Shown here one piece after another: positions 1-6,350 of a stretch of DNA of 7,819 nt. How positions within the stretch are numbered: the first letter of the stretch is position 1; the number at the start of each line of letters is the position of its first letter. The notes below the pieces were generated by a model. That model was not told the DNA's origin and ran no database searches. It was given only the letters and a program-made list of their open reading frames with translations. A program made the position numbers and the translations under genes. The DNA comes from Candidatus Hodarchaeota archaeon. GTDB taxonomy: Archaea > Asgardarchaeota > Heimdallarchaeia > Hodarchaeales > YT1-057. The DNA is taken from positions 1 to 7,819 of the forward strand of contig JAEOTI010000243.1 in assembly GCA_016839955.1 (NCBI GenBank). Direction: 5' to 3'.

Positions 1-119
1 CTGTTTCTCCCTTAGTTGGTCTCAATAATCTAGGTAAACTTCTAAATCCCGTTTCTTTATCTCTTAATCCTCCTTCGGAGGTCGTATGAGGTGTCTTTGC
101 TCTAGCACCGAAATTCAAA
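1..119 (+). other. Possible 3' tail of a flanking mobile element (TnpB/reRNA-like end)
   Basis: A plus-strand frame is open from base 3 to a TGA at 87-89, ending in the residues LSLNPPSEVV. Its end overlaps a GC-rich hairpin (CCTCC, loop TTC, GGAGG at 69-81). A second short stem follows, GGTG at 90-93 pairing with CACC at 106-109, and then GAAATTCAA (111-119). A reading frame running into stem-loops and then a TTCAA-like border is the layout of the 3' end of IS200/IS605 tnpB genes with their overlapping guide RNA. I cannot see any diagnostic TnpB motif, because the body would lie outside the window. The minus strand is also open across 172-1 but has no ATG. The composition differs from the AT-rich core. 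This is a tentative reading. Confidence 0.22.
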
Positions 120-165
120 AAATCTCCAGAACGTTTACTCTGACTATGTTGATAAATGAAAGCAA

Positions 166-172
166 TTTTTAT
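166..172 (+). promoter_or_regulatory. Candidate TATA element for the HARE-Mrr gene
   Basis: The run TTTTTAT follows GAAAGCAA in a strongly AT-rich stretch 48-54 bases before the ATG at 220. An archaeal start site about 25 bases downstream would leave a leader of roughly 25 bases, enough to carry the Shine-Dalgarno site at 210-215. Several other AT-only stretches nearby could serve equally well. Confidence 0.2.
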
Positions 173-209
173 CTAAATCTAATAATTAATAAGAAATATT
201 TACATAAAA

Positions 210-215
210 GGTGAT
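210..215 (+). promoter_or_regulatory. Shine-Dalgarno site that fixes the start at ATG 220
   Basis: GGTGAT, in the context AAAAGGTGAT, is complementary to the conserved 3' end of 16S rRNA. It sits four bases before the ATG at 220. The longer open frame could begin at the GTG at 211, but that GTG is part of the ribosome-binding sequence itself, so ATG 220 is the better start. Confidence 0.6.
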
Positions 216-219
216 AATC

Positions 220-975
220 ATGTCTATCAGAAGAAAAACATGGCGTGATGTAGTCTATGATGTGGTAAAGAAGAATAATAGACCGATGCACTTTCTTGAA
301 ATCACTAATGAATCCACTAAAATTAAAACTAATTTTAGAGGGAAAACTCCAGAAAGAACCATCATTTCTGAAGTTGGAAGAGAAATAAGAGGCGATATCC
401 CAGGGGATCGTTTCACCTCGTTAGGGGAAGGTTATTACGGATTGAAAGAATGGGAAGAAGAAGATTCCGAAAGTGAAAAGATAGTAGAATCTTCATCTGA
501 TATTCTAGAACCTATTAAGAGGGAATTTCAACCCTTAATGGAAATTAGGAAAATTGTCTCAAAAGCACTCAAGGAGTCTGAAGTTCATAAGAGAATACTC
601 GATGATTTGTTAGATGATGATCCATACGATTTTGAACAATTAATCGATAAATTATTTGAAAATATGGGTTATATTACTCATTTAACTTCTAAAAGTAGGG
701 ACCACGGGATTGACGTCATTTTACGCCGAGACGATGGGGTTTTAGAGCAAAAAACAATAGTTCAGGTTAAACGTAGAAAAGATCCAATTGGAGAAGAATA
801 TGTAAAAACTCTCCATTCAACTCTTGTGACAAACCCAACAGCAACGCAAGCTATTCTATTAACCACAAGTTCATTTACCACATCTGCTATAGATTATGTG
901 ATTAAAAATAAATTACCAATCATGCTAATGGATGGAAGGAAAGTAGTTGATCTTATGTTGAAATATGGATACTAA
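220..975 (+). CDS. HARE-HTH / Mrr-type restriction endonuclease fusion
   Basis: This 251-residue protein is a probable sequence- or modification-directed DNA endonuclease. Residues 1-78 look like a HARE-HTH winged helix: an amphipathic start (TWRDVVYDVVKKN), then PMHFLEIT, and the wing RFTSLGEGYYGL at 64-75. An acidic linker and a helical segment (about 79-130) follow. Residues 135-251 form an Mrr-cat domain of the PD-(D/E)xK fold, with E139 in the first helix, the core DHGIDV (D165), and QVK (Q182, K184) as the QxK form of the active site. The later TTSSFTTSAIDYV and MLMDGRKVVDLM stretches are typical of Mrr proteins. All catalytic positions are present, so it should be active. HARE-HTH domains have been proposed to sense DNA modification. 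It converges on a 5mC methyltransferase unit, so it may act as that enzyme's nuclease partner or as a separate modification-dependent nuclease. The domain call is strong and the partnership is inferred. Confidence 0.85.
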   Translation: MSIRRKTWRDVVYDVVKKNNRPMHFLEITNESTKIKTNFRGKTPERTIISEVGREIRGDIPGDRFTSLGEGYYGLKEWEEEDSESEKIVESSSDILEPIKREFQPLMEIRKIVSKALKESEVHKRILDDLLDDDPYDFEQLIDKLFENMGYITHLTSKSRDHGIDVILRRDDGVLEQKTIVQVKRRKDPIGEEYVKTLHSTLVTNPTATQAILLTTSSFTTSAIDYVIKNKLPIMLMDGRKVVDLMLKYGY

Positions 976-990
976 TCTTTCACCATTACA

Positions 991-1015
991 TTTGTACATA
1001 TATGTGTTTGTACAT
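991..1015. repeat. Direct repeat TTTGTACAT, two copies 16 bases apart
   Basis: TTTGTACAT occurs at 991-999 and 1007-1015. Each copy contains the palindrome TGTACA, and the perfect palindrome ACATATATGT (996-1005) lies between them. The repeat sits just after the stop codon of the nuclease gene, between convergent genes. Its function is unknown. It may be part of the termination region. Confidence 0.4.
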
Positions 1016-1021
1016 GTATTT

Positions 1022-1048
1022 GATTTTTTTTAAAATCTTCACAAAAAA
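1022..1048. terminator. Bidirectional termination region between convergent genes
   Basis: On the plus strand, GATTTT (1022-1027) and AAAATC (1032-1037) are inverted repeats around TTTT, giving a run of eight T at 1024-1031. Archaeal RNA polymerase commonly terminates at such oligo-T tracts. On the minus strand, A6 at 1043-1048 reads as T6 just after the glycosylase stop codon. The two tracts can end the two converging transcripts. Confidence 0.45.
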
Positions 1049-1055
1049 GAGAATT

Positions 1056-1694
1056 TTATTTGAAACAGGAACAGTGCTCTCTAACAGGACATTTAGAACA
1101 ATTTGGATTTTTTGGTTTACAAAGAAGAGCCCCAAAATCAAGTATCGCATAATGAAAAATCCTCTTTTCTGGTGCTAATCTTAAAAGTGAGTTTGCTAAC
1201 TTTTTTACTTCCCCAACTGTTGTAGCATAGAAGCGAATCAAAACTCTTTTCACGTTTACGTCAACTGGTGCTGTACCTCTTCCATATGATAATAATAATA
1301 TTGAATCTGCAATATAACTTCCTACTCCTGGAAGATTTAATAACTCGGCTTTTTTCAAAGGTATTTTTCCCCTATATTCCTCCATCAGAATTTTACCTAT
1401 TTCTATCAATCGCTTCGATCTATATGCTAGACCAAGAGGGTAAAGAAGTTGGGATAATTCCTCATTCCTTACTTTAGATAGTATATGAGGACTAGGACAT
1501 TTGTTTAATAACTTCCTATAGACTAGCTTTACCTGATCTGCTTTAGTTCTTTGAAGGAGAATTTCAGTAATCAAAATCTCATATGGGGAGTTTGTAGTTC
1601 TCCAAGGGTATTGACGATAATTAACTACCCCCCATTTAACTATTTTTGATACGAAATAAAGTTTTATTGATTGAGATGCCAATGATTCAACCAA
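1056..1694 (-). CDS. Mig/TDG-like T:G-mismatch thymine-DNA glycosylase (HhH-GPD, 4Fe-4S)
   Basis: This 212-residue base-excision enzyme belongs to the EndoIII/MutY superfamily. It has PWR at 30-32, ITEILLQRT at 42-50 (E44), the helix-hairpin-helix LPGVGSY at 121-127, the catalytic Asp in PVDVNVKRV (D145), and a [4Fe-4S] loop C192-x6-C199-x2-C202-x5-C208. EndoIII has Lys and MutY usually Ser at the place where this protein has Tyr127. Tyr there with the Asp matches Mig.MthI, in which Tyr126 and Asp144 define a G:T/G:U-specific thymine glycosylase. From memory the two proteins are also alike over their full length. It lies 15 bases behind a cytosine-5 methyltransferase, as expected for repair of deaminated 5mC. 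The start is an inferred TTG at 1694: an in-frame stop lies two codons upstream and no ATG occurs before residue 104. No clear Shine-Dalgarno site is seen, so translational coupling to the methyltransferase is likely. Confidence 0.85.
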   Translation of the reverse strand: MVESLASQSIKLYFVSKIVKWGVVNYRQYPWRTTNSPYEILITEILLQRTKADQVKLVYRKLLNKCPSPHILSKVRNEELSQLLYPLGLAYRSKRLIEIGKILMEEYRGKIPLKKAELLNLPGVGSYIADSILLLSYGRGTAPVDVNVKRVLIRFYATTVGEVKKLANSLLRLAPEKRIFHYAILDFGALLCKPKNPNCSKCPVREHCSCFK

Positions 1695-1709
1695 AATTTA
1701 TGTAATTAT

Positions 1710-2825
1710 TTAATTCAAAATTCTTTTAACCGATCGAGCTAAAGCTTTAGATACAAAATATGGGACGGCGTTCCCTAATTGAGAAAACTGATGTGTCATA
1801 CTGACGTTAAAAATAAAAGAATCAGGGAAGCTTTGGATTCTCGCAGCCTCCCTAGCTGTAATACTCCTATCTTGAGAAGGATGTATAAACCTATTACCAT
1901 CTGTTTTGAGATGTGCAATGATTGTAGGAGATGGTTTTCTGGCCTTTAAACGTCTAAATTTATCTTTGAAATGATTCATCATTCTTGGTTTCAAATTTGG
2001 GGGAAGGTGAGTCGCATTTTGCCCTTGTCGAAGAACACCAATTCTTCTTAGATTCAATTCGGAATGATTTCTAGCTTGATGATTATACACATACCCATTC
2101 ATCCCTGTTCGTAACTTGTTTTGATACTCATTTCTAGGTTCAGATCGGTATTTCATTCCATCCTCTCTACCCTCTCCTGCCTTAAGAGGTGGCAGATCTG
2201 ATATAGCATCCCAAAGACCATTTTGAGAATTACTTCTTTTTGGGAACACATTCTTTCTTCCTATTCTGTTTCCCATAAAAAATGCTCTCTTTCGATTTTG
2301 TGGAACTCCAAAATCATTTGAATCTAGAATTGAATAATTAATTTTATATCCTCTTTGATCGCTTAGATCTATTATTGTATGCTTTATTTCTTCATCATTA
2401 CACTTAAGGATATGATCAACATTTTCTAAAAGAAACATTCTTGGTTTAAGATATGCTAATATTTCAAAAAACTTCAAAATAAGTGGCTCTCCAGGTGCTT
2501 TGGGAACCCCTCTCCTGTTGCTAAGAGTGGAAAATCCTGTACAGGGAGGACCACCAATTAAAATATCTAGAATGCTCACTTTTTTTCTCGATAAAAGACC
2601 TTTCAAATAAGACATGCTAAACATGAGAATATCTTTATTTATTACTGTTGTGCCTGTAGCAGAAAATTGAGAACGAAGTGTCTGGCACGCATTAGTATCT
2701 GAGTCCAATTGGGCTATTATTCTAAATCCCTCATCACGAAATCCAAGACTGAAACCTCCGCAGCCAGCAAATAAATCAACGCAAGTTAAAGAATGCTCAA
2801 CATTAGATGGAGCTCTATTACTCAT
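1710..2825 (-). CDS. DNA (cytosine-5-)-methyltransferase
   Basis: This 371-residue C5-MTase transfers a methyl group from S-adenosylmethionine to cytosine in DNA. The motifs appear in canonical order: motif I DLFAGCGGFSLGF (17-29), motif IV GGPPCTGFS with catalytic Cys95, motif VI ENV (134-136), motif VIII QNRKR (176-180), then a target-recognition region (about 205-305, including YNHQARNHSE), motif IX around TAREAARIQSFPDSF (323-337), and motif X QLGNAVP (349-355). It appears complete and catalytically intact. The recognition site cannot be read from the sequence. ATG at 2825 is preceded by a weak AAGGT seven bases upstream. It is the first gene of a two-gene unit with the Mig-like glycosylase, the same pairing known around M.MthTI on pFV1. 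No classic type II endonuclease lies beside it. The nearest nuclease is the HARE-Mrr protein, and the GHKL cassette upstream is another possible partner. Confidence 0.95.
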   Translation of the reverse strand: MSNRAPSNVEHSLTCVDLFAGCGGFSLGFRDEGFRIIAQLDSDTNACQTLRSQFSATGTTVINKDILMFSMSYLKGLLSRKKVSILDILIGGPPCTGFSTLSNRRGVPKAPGEPLILKFFEILAYLKPRMFLLENVDHILKCNDEEIKHTIIDLSDQRGYKINYSILDSNDFGVPQNRKRAFFMGNRIGRKNVFPKRSNSQNGLWDAISDLPPLKAGEGREDGMKYRSEPRNEYQNKLRTGMNGYVYNHQARNHSELNLRRIGVLRQGQNATHLPPNLKPRMMNHFKDKFRRLKARKPSPTIIAHLKTDGNRFIHPSQDRSITAREAARIQSFPDSFIFNVSMTHQFSQLGNAVPYFVSKALARSVKRILN

Positions 2826-2852
2826 CTTTTAAACCTTATCCTTTTAATAATA

Positions 2853-2881
2853 ATTCAAATTGAATACTCATTAATTAATGA
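2853..2881. promoter_or_regulatory. Two adjacent palindromes upstream of the methyltransferase (candidate operator)
   Basis: ATTCAA-A-TTGAAT (2853-2865) and the perfect 14-base palindrome TCATTAATTAATGA (2868-2881) lie 28-56 bases before the methyltransferase ATG. Palindromes in this position often serve as operators, and methyltransferase genes are often under tight negative control. AT-rich DNA produces such palindromes by chance, so this is only suggestive. Confidence 0.3.
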
Positions 2882-2925
2882 TCTGGTTATAGAAATCTAT
2901 TTTTTCTTAAGCATTTGGAATTTGA

Positions 2926-2936
2926 CTTTTTATATT
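2926..2936 (-). promoter_or_regulatory. Candidate TATA box for the methyltransferase-glycosylase unit
   Basis: Read on the minus strand this is AATATAAAAAG, close to the archaeal TATA consensus. It would place transcription start near 2905 and give a leader of about 80 bases containing both palindromes at 2853-2881. An alternative AT-rich element at about 2843-2854 would give an almost leaderless message. Confidence 0.25.
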
Positions 2937-3132
2937 AGATTAATAAGGCATTCTTGAACTTTAAACTTCTTGAAATTTATTGAGCAAACTATTCAGAAGC
3001 GTTGTTATAAAAAAGGTATGGTATGATAATACTATAAAAAAACAACACAAATCAGGGAAAATGACTGACTAAAAAAGAACTCAAGATATAATAGGATACA
3101 GTCAGATTAATTCATCAGAGCATTCATTAGTC

Positions 3133-4041
3133 TTATTTCTCTTCGATCAGTTCGATGAATCTATTCAATCTCAATTCCCAATTTCTAATATTTTCTTTTC
3201 TTAATTTGTGTAAGTAAATATTTGTCTTTTGTAAAATTTTCAATGCTTTAGTTTTTCTGGGGATTTTTTCTCGTTTTACGAAATAAGAACCAACAAGCTC
3301 AAGAATCATCTGTTTATTAGCAGCATTTTGCATTCTTAACTCTTCATCCTCTTGGACAAGGGATTTTAATATATGTAACGTTCTTGAAAGAGAACGGATT
3401 ATGTTCTTTGAATTTGGATTAGGAGCAATTTTCCACATACGAATAATTGTTCTAATATCCTTTGATGTTTTTACAACATCTGAATAAGTTGTTATGATTT
3501 CCTTGGTAAGCTCGGTGCGGGTGGGATCACAAGAAAATGAGTCTTGAGCTATTTCATAAGCACTTGACCAAGTTATACTATTCTGTTCTAAGAATTTCCT
3601 TGAAAAAGTATCCTGTAGCCGATAAGCTGCTCTTAATGTATTTCTTCCAAGGTTTACACCTATAGATTTATAGTGAGCAGCAAGAAAAGAAAAGAGCTCA
3701 CTTCGTGAGCGAAACCGTTTCTTTCCTTTAGTATCAACAAGGTCTTTTTCCACTTTTTTTATGAAATTACCAATTTCCCAGAAATAAATAGCGTTATTAC
3801 TCCGTTCAGAATATTTTAAATACATTTTCCGACATTGAGAGGCAACCCATTCGATTTTTGCTTCAATCATTCCTTTCTTAGCAAAATCTGAGTCATTAAA
3901 ATGTATTTTATTACTTGCAGATTTTGGAATGGTGATTTTGCCATATCCAGGAAGGATTAATGTTTCCTCTCCAAGAGTTGGATCACCTTTTACTCTTTTT
4001 CCACCAAAACCTGAGTGTACTTTCTTATTTCGCTTCTTCAT
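3133..4041 (-). CDS. Basic helical protein with a DUF1016-like region, third gene of the GHKL cassette
   Basis: I do not recognise this 302-residue protein with confidence. The first 40 residues are very basic and rich in Gly (KKRNKKVHSGFGGKRVKGD). Residues about 60-180 are helical, with AIYFWEIGNFIKK (84-96), LGRNTLRAAYRLQDTF (131-146) and ITWSSAYEIAQ (156-166). This order (WEIG helix, a GRNTL-type turn, an IxWS motif) recalls the N-terminal winged-helix region of the DUF1016/YhcG family, but I see no clear PD-(D/E)xK nuclease domain at the C-terminus. The remainder (180-302) is helical, ending in a Lys/Arg- and Leu-rich tail. There is no signal peptide or membrane segment. A good Shine-Dalgarno site (GAGAGGG) lies three bases before the ATG. 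It starts 18 bases after the GHKL ATPase stop and is surely co-transcribed with it. Likely a DNA- or RNA-binding partner of the ATPase. The DUF1016 link is weak. Confidence 0.8.
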   Translation of the reverse strand: MKKRNKKVHSGFGGKRVKGDPTLGEETLILPGYGKITIPKSASNKIHFNDSDFAKKGMIEAKIEWVASQCRKMYLKYSERSNNAIYFWEIGNFIKKVEKDLVDTKGKKRFRSRSELFSFLAAHYKSIGVNLGRNTLRAAYRLQDTFSRKFLEQNSITWSSAYEIAQDSFSCDPTRTELTKEIITTYSDVVKTSKDIRTIIRMWKIAPNPNSKNIIRSLSRTLHILKSLVQEDEELRMQNAANKQMILELVGSYFVKREKIPRKTKALKILQKTNIYLHKLRKENIRNWELRLNRFIELIEEK

Positions 4042-4044
4042 TTT

Positions 4045-4051
4045 CCCTCTC
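4045..4051 (-). promoter_or_regulatory. Shine-Dalgarno site of the third cassette gene
   Basis: On the minus strand GAGAGGG ends three bases before the ATG at 4041, inside the 18-base gap after the ATPase stop codon. This supports that start and an operon read as one message. Confidence 0.55.
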
Positions 4052-4059
4052 TAAATAAA

Positions 4060-6327
4060 TCACTTCATTGATTTTTTAATGTTTCTCCAATGGTTATAGA
4101 ATTCTGATCCTAACTTTTGACAGTCATAAATGAGATTTTTAACAATATCAGGAGAAATTTTATCTCCAAGATTATCAAATTCCGAGTTAAATTTGAAAAT
4201 CCATAATGAATCAGCTGTAGTTCTAGCAATATAGGAATCATAATTGCTGGCATTTTTTCCGAAAACAGCATATTCAGAGTACTCTGCATGACCGCTATTG
4301 ATTAATATGGTTCCTGTTTGAGGATATAAGAGTCCCCGGGGGTTGCCAGGGAGATTACTTAAATCCCGACCAAGAATGGATTGAAATCGACCCTGTCCTT
4401 CAATACTACCCTCTTCTTCAGGATTCTTCTCGAACGGGTTCCAATCCACTAAGAAATTACCTCTTCTTTTATCCAATTCCCCTGATGAATCCTTCAGCCT
4501 TATAAGTGCTACATATTGTCCCTTTTTACTATTACTAGGGATTCTCCATAAATATTCTTTTGTTATAGTTTGATCCTGATTCAGATCAAAATAATAAACT
4601 TGATAAGTATCATTGATCTGCTTTCCTTTTGGATTGAAAATAACTATTTCACATACACAATTTTTATAATCCTTAAGTGCAGGATTTTTACATGAAAACA
4701 ATATTTCAACGTTCTGTCCTCTTTTAAGTATGTACCGATCTAAGATTCTGATTCTAGATATGAATGGATCAGTTTGAGGACTTCTTTGTCTTTTTATTGC
4801 CGATTCAACCCAGAATGAAGCAATTCGACGATGTATTACTTTTTTCTTTGCAAACAAGCTTACATTCAATAAATACTTTCCTTTTGGAAATTTCTTGAGG
4901 ATTCTTAATTTCTCATTAATTAACTTAGTCTCATTTAGCTTTAGTAATGGAATATTATAACTTTTCTTTGTTGATTTTGTATTAGGAAGAGTAACTTTCA
5001 TTTGAACCTCAAGATCAGCCCAGTTCTTTGAAGTTTCATTACTAATTTCCATTTCGATTTGGATTGAGGTTCCTCTTATGATATTTTGTTGAGGTTCAAT
5101 CTTGATCGAAGTAATCTTAGGTTTGTTAACTACATCTTCATCATTTTCTTCACCGTCTCCCTCTAGAGGTATTTGCGAACTAAAAAAGTTTAATTGTGGT
5201 ATTTTGTCAAGTGCCTGATTTAATTCGCGTAGTATCTGTTCGTCTCGTCTTTCAAATTTTCTTTGTTTTTGTTTCCTTTTATCAAGAAGTGGTTTAACAA
5301 TTTCTCGACAGATATTTTCAATATTTTTTTTGGTTTCCTGCCAAACCGCCATATTTTTTTTGAATCCAGAATGATTTGGTTTCTCTGCTCCTTCTTCTCG
5401 TAAGAAATTAGCATCAAGATATCCTACAAATACTCCATCTACATGATGACGGACATCTGGTTGATAATGTTCAATTATTTGGTCTCTCACAATCAGTTCT
5501 ATACCTTGTAGATAAGGATCGACAACATCGGTTGTATATGCAATATAACAATTTGTAATTATTGAATTGGAACTTGACCATTCAATTTTCAAATCTGATA
5601 TATATTTTTCAAATCCTTTCTTCGAGATGGGATAAGAAAAAGGTGTAACTGGTTGATAATTATCTAAACCTAAAGCAATTTTGATTTCAACGCTAATATC
5701 TTTTAGTAGTGGATTCCATGTTGCTTGGATGATTCGGATTAATTCATCAAAATTTAACATCCGGTTTAGAATTTCTTCTTTAACATCATGTAGAACGAAC
5801 CTAGATCCGACATGATAAAGGTTTCTTTTTCCGAATCTCTCTTTAATTAAATCTTGGTCTTCAATCTTCTTATGACTATGTATTCCACTATTAGGTATAA
5901 CTGATCTCTTGTGTTTTTTATTTATTAATAATGTTTCTGTCTCCAAGCAGTCATTACAGGAGGCTAAAAGAACATATTTTCCTTGACCAACAAAACCAGA
6001 TTTCCTCGGGTCTTTTTCTTTTTCTGATAACCAAAGGCCATGAAATGCATCCCAATCTTCAATTCCAGTTGTTCCCCATTCCTCGAAAATTATTAGTTTA
6101 TTTCGTTCATCAACAAAAATGCAAAATTTAGCTTTTTCTCCCTTTATCCGATTATCCTTGAAGTTTTGTATGACTTCACGGATAAGCGCCATAACGGGAT
6201 CATCGTATTGGTCTACAACAGTTTTTGCTGCTTTAGTATAACCTACTTGGGGCTCTTCGATCTTTTCTGGATCAGCAGAATCCCAAATGCTCCCCATACT
6301 CAATTGTTGCACCTCTTTTTTTATCAT
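4060..6327 (-). CDS. GHKL (Hsp90/MutL/MORC-like) ATPase with two Ig-like domains
   Basis: This large cytoplasmic protein has up to 755 residues (numbered from ATG 6327). The N-terminal third has the Bergerat ATP-binding motifs: N-box REVIQNFKDN (E51, N55, D58), a G1-like box EEWGTTGI (82-89), and the lid motif GFVGQGKYVL (111-120). After a transducer-like region (about 170-320, containing AEKPNHSGF) comes a charged coiled-coil stretch (about 341-375) and an acidic linker. Two beta-rich Ig/CARDB-like domains follow (about 403-510 and 520-628), then a C-terminal domain (640-755) containing TGTILINSGHAEY. The nucleotide-binding residues look intact, although the G1 box has Glu-x-Gly-Thr-Thr-Gly instead of Asp-x-Gly-x-Gly. 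MutL/MORC-like GHKL ATPases are known in restriction-modification loci, where they are thought to act as ATP-driven clamps or remodelers. The first ATG lacks a Shine-Dalgarno site. GAGGTG at 6315-6310 favours starting at TTG 6303 or ATG 6297, and I kept the outermost start. Middle gene of the operon, gaps 23 and 18 bases. Confidence 0.85.
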   Translation of the reverse strand: MIKKEVQQLSMGSIWDSADPEKIEEPQVGYTKAAKTVVDQYDDPVMALIREVIQNFKDNRIKGEKAKFCIFVDERNKLIIFEEWGTTGIEDWDAFHGLWLSEKEKDPRKSGFVGQGKYVLLASCNDCLETETLLINKKHKRSVIPNSGIHSHKKIEDQDLIKERFGKRNLYHVGSRFVLHDVKEEILNRMLNFDELIRIIQATWNPLLKDISVEIKIALGLDNYQPVTPFSYPISKKGFEKYISDLKIEWSSSNSIITNCYIAYTTDVVDPYLQGIELIVRDQIIEHYQPDVRHHVDGVFVGYLDANFLREEGAEKPNHSGFKKNMAVWQETKKNIENICREIVKPLLDKRKQKQRKFERRDEQILRELNQALDKIPQLNFFSSQIPLEGDGEENDEDVVNKPKITSIKIEPQQNIIRGTSIQIEMEISNETSKNWADLEVQMKVTLPNTKSTKKSYNIPLLKLNETKLINEKLRILKKFPKGKYLLNVSLFAKKKVIHRRIASFWVESAIKRQRSPQTDPFISRIRILDRYILKRGQNVEILFSCKNPALKDYKNCVCEIVIFNPKGKQINDTYQVYYFDLNQDQTITKEYLWRIPSNSKKGQYVALIRLKDSSGELDKRRGNFLVDWNPFEKNPEEEGSIEGQGRFQSILGRDLSNLPGNPRGLLYPQTGTILINSGHAEYSEYAVFGKNASNYDSYIARTTADSLWIFKFNSEFDNLGDKISPDIVKNLIYDCQKLGSEFYNHWRNIKKSMK
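6310..6315 (-). promoter_or_regulatory. Shine-Dalgarno site inside the predicted GHKL ATPase N-terminus
   Basis: GAGGTG on the minus strand lies inside the frame opened by ATG 6327. It is six bases before an in-frame TTG (6303) and twelve before an in-frame ATG (6297). This suggests that translation starts at one of those, giving 747 or 745 residues. The conserved-looking part begins after that point. Confidence 0.5.
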
Positions 6328-6350
6328 TTACCATTTTTTCTCTCATTTTC

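Larger units (their letters stand above)
2826..3132. other. Intergenic spacer between the three-gene cassette and the methyltransferase unit
   Basis: No coding frame or RNA gene is seen in these 307 bases. For the minus strand the upstream part offers oligo-T tracts that could end the cassette transcript (A6 at 3071-3076, A7 at 3036-3042 and A6 at 3009-3014 on the plus strand). The part near 2825 holds a candidate TATA box and palindromes. TTCTTGAA is repeated directly at 2951-2958 and 2967-2974, and GTTGTT (3001-3006) is inverted at 3041-3046. Confidence 0.5.

Noticed and set aside
1..172. A minus-strand frame open across the left edge (about 57 codons).
   Set aside because: It has no ATG, no ribosome-binding site and no recognisable motif. 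The plus-strand reading with stem-loops explains the region at least as well.
86..214. A 42-codon plus-strand frame with GGAGG four bases before its ATG, ending just before the nuclease gene.
   Set aside because: The GGAGG is one arm of a hairpin, the frame runs through the AT-rich promoter-like stretch, and the product is rich in Asn, Ile and Leu with no recognisable pattern. It is most likely chance, although the coupling geometry with ATG 220 is neat.
1268..1477. A 69-residue plus-strand open frame.
   Set aside because: It lies wholly inside the glycosylase gene, whose motifs are clear. It is a shadow, as are the short frames within 5220-5417, 5931-6131, 6166-6354 and 6901-7083.
1056..1694. 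Reading the glycosylase as MutY or endonuclease III.
   Set aside because: The key position after the HhH motif is Tyr, not Lys (EndoIII) or Ser (MutY). The protein is also too short for the MutY C-terminal domain and is coupled to a C5-methyltransferase.
1710..2825. Assigning a recognition sequence (for example GGCC, from the pFV1 parallel) to the methyltransferase.
   Set aside because: The target-recognition region cannot be matched to a known specificity by eye.
2826..3132. CRISPR repeats, tRNA or other structured RNA in the longer gaps (also 7407-7746).
   Set aside because: No regularly spaced repeats, no cloverleaf or conserved T-arm, and only short AT-rich palindromes were found.
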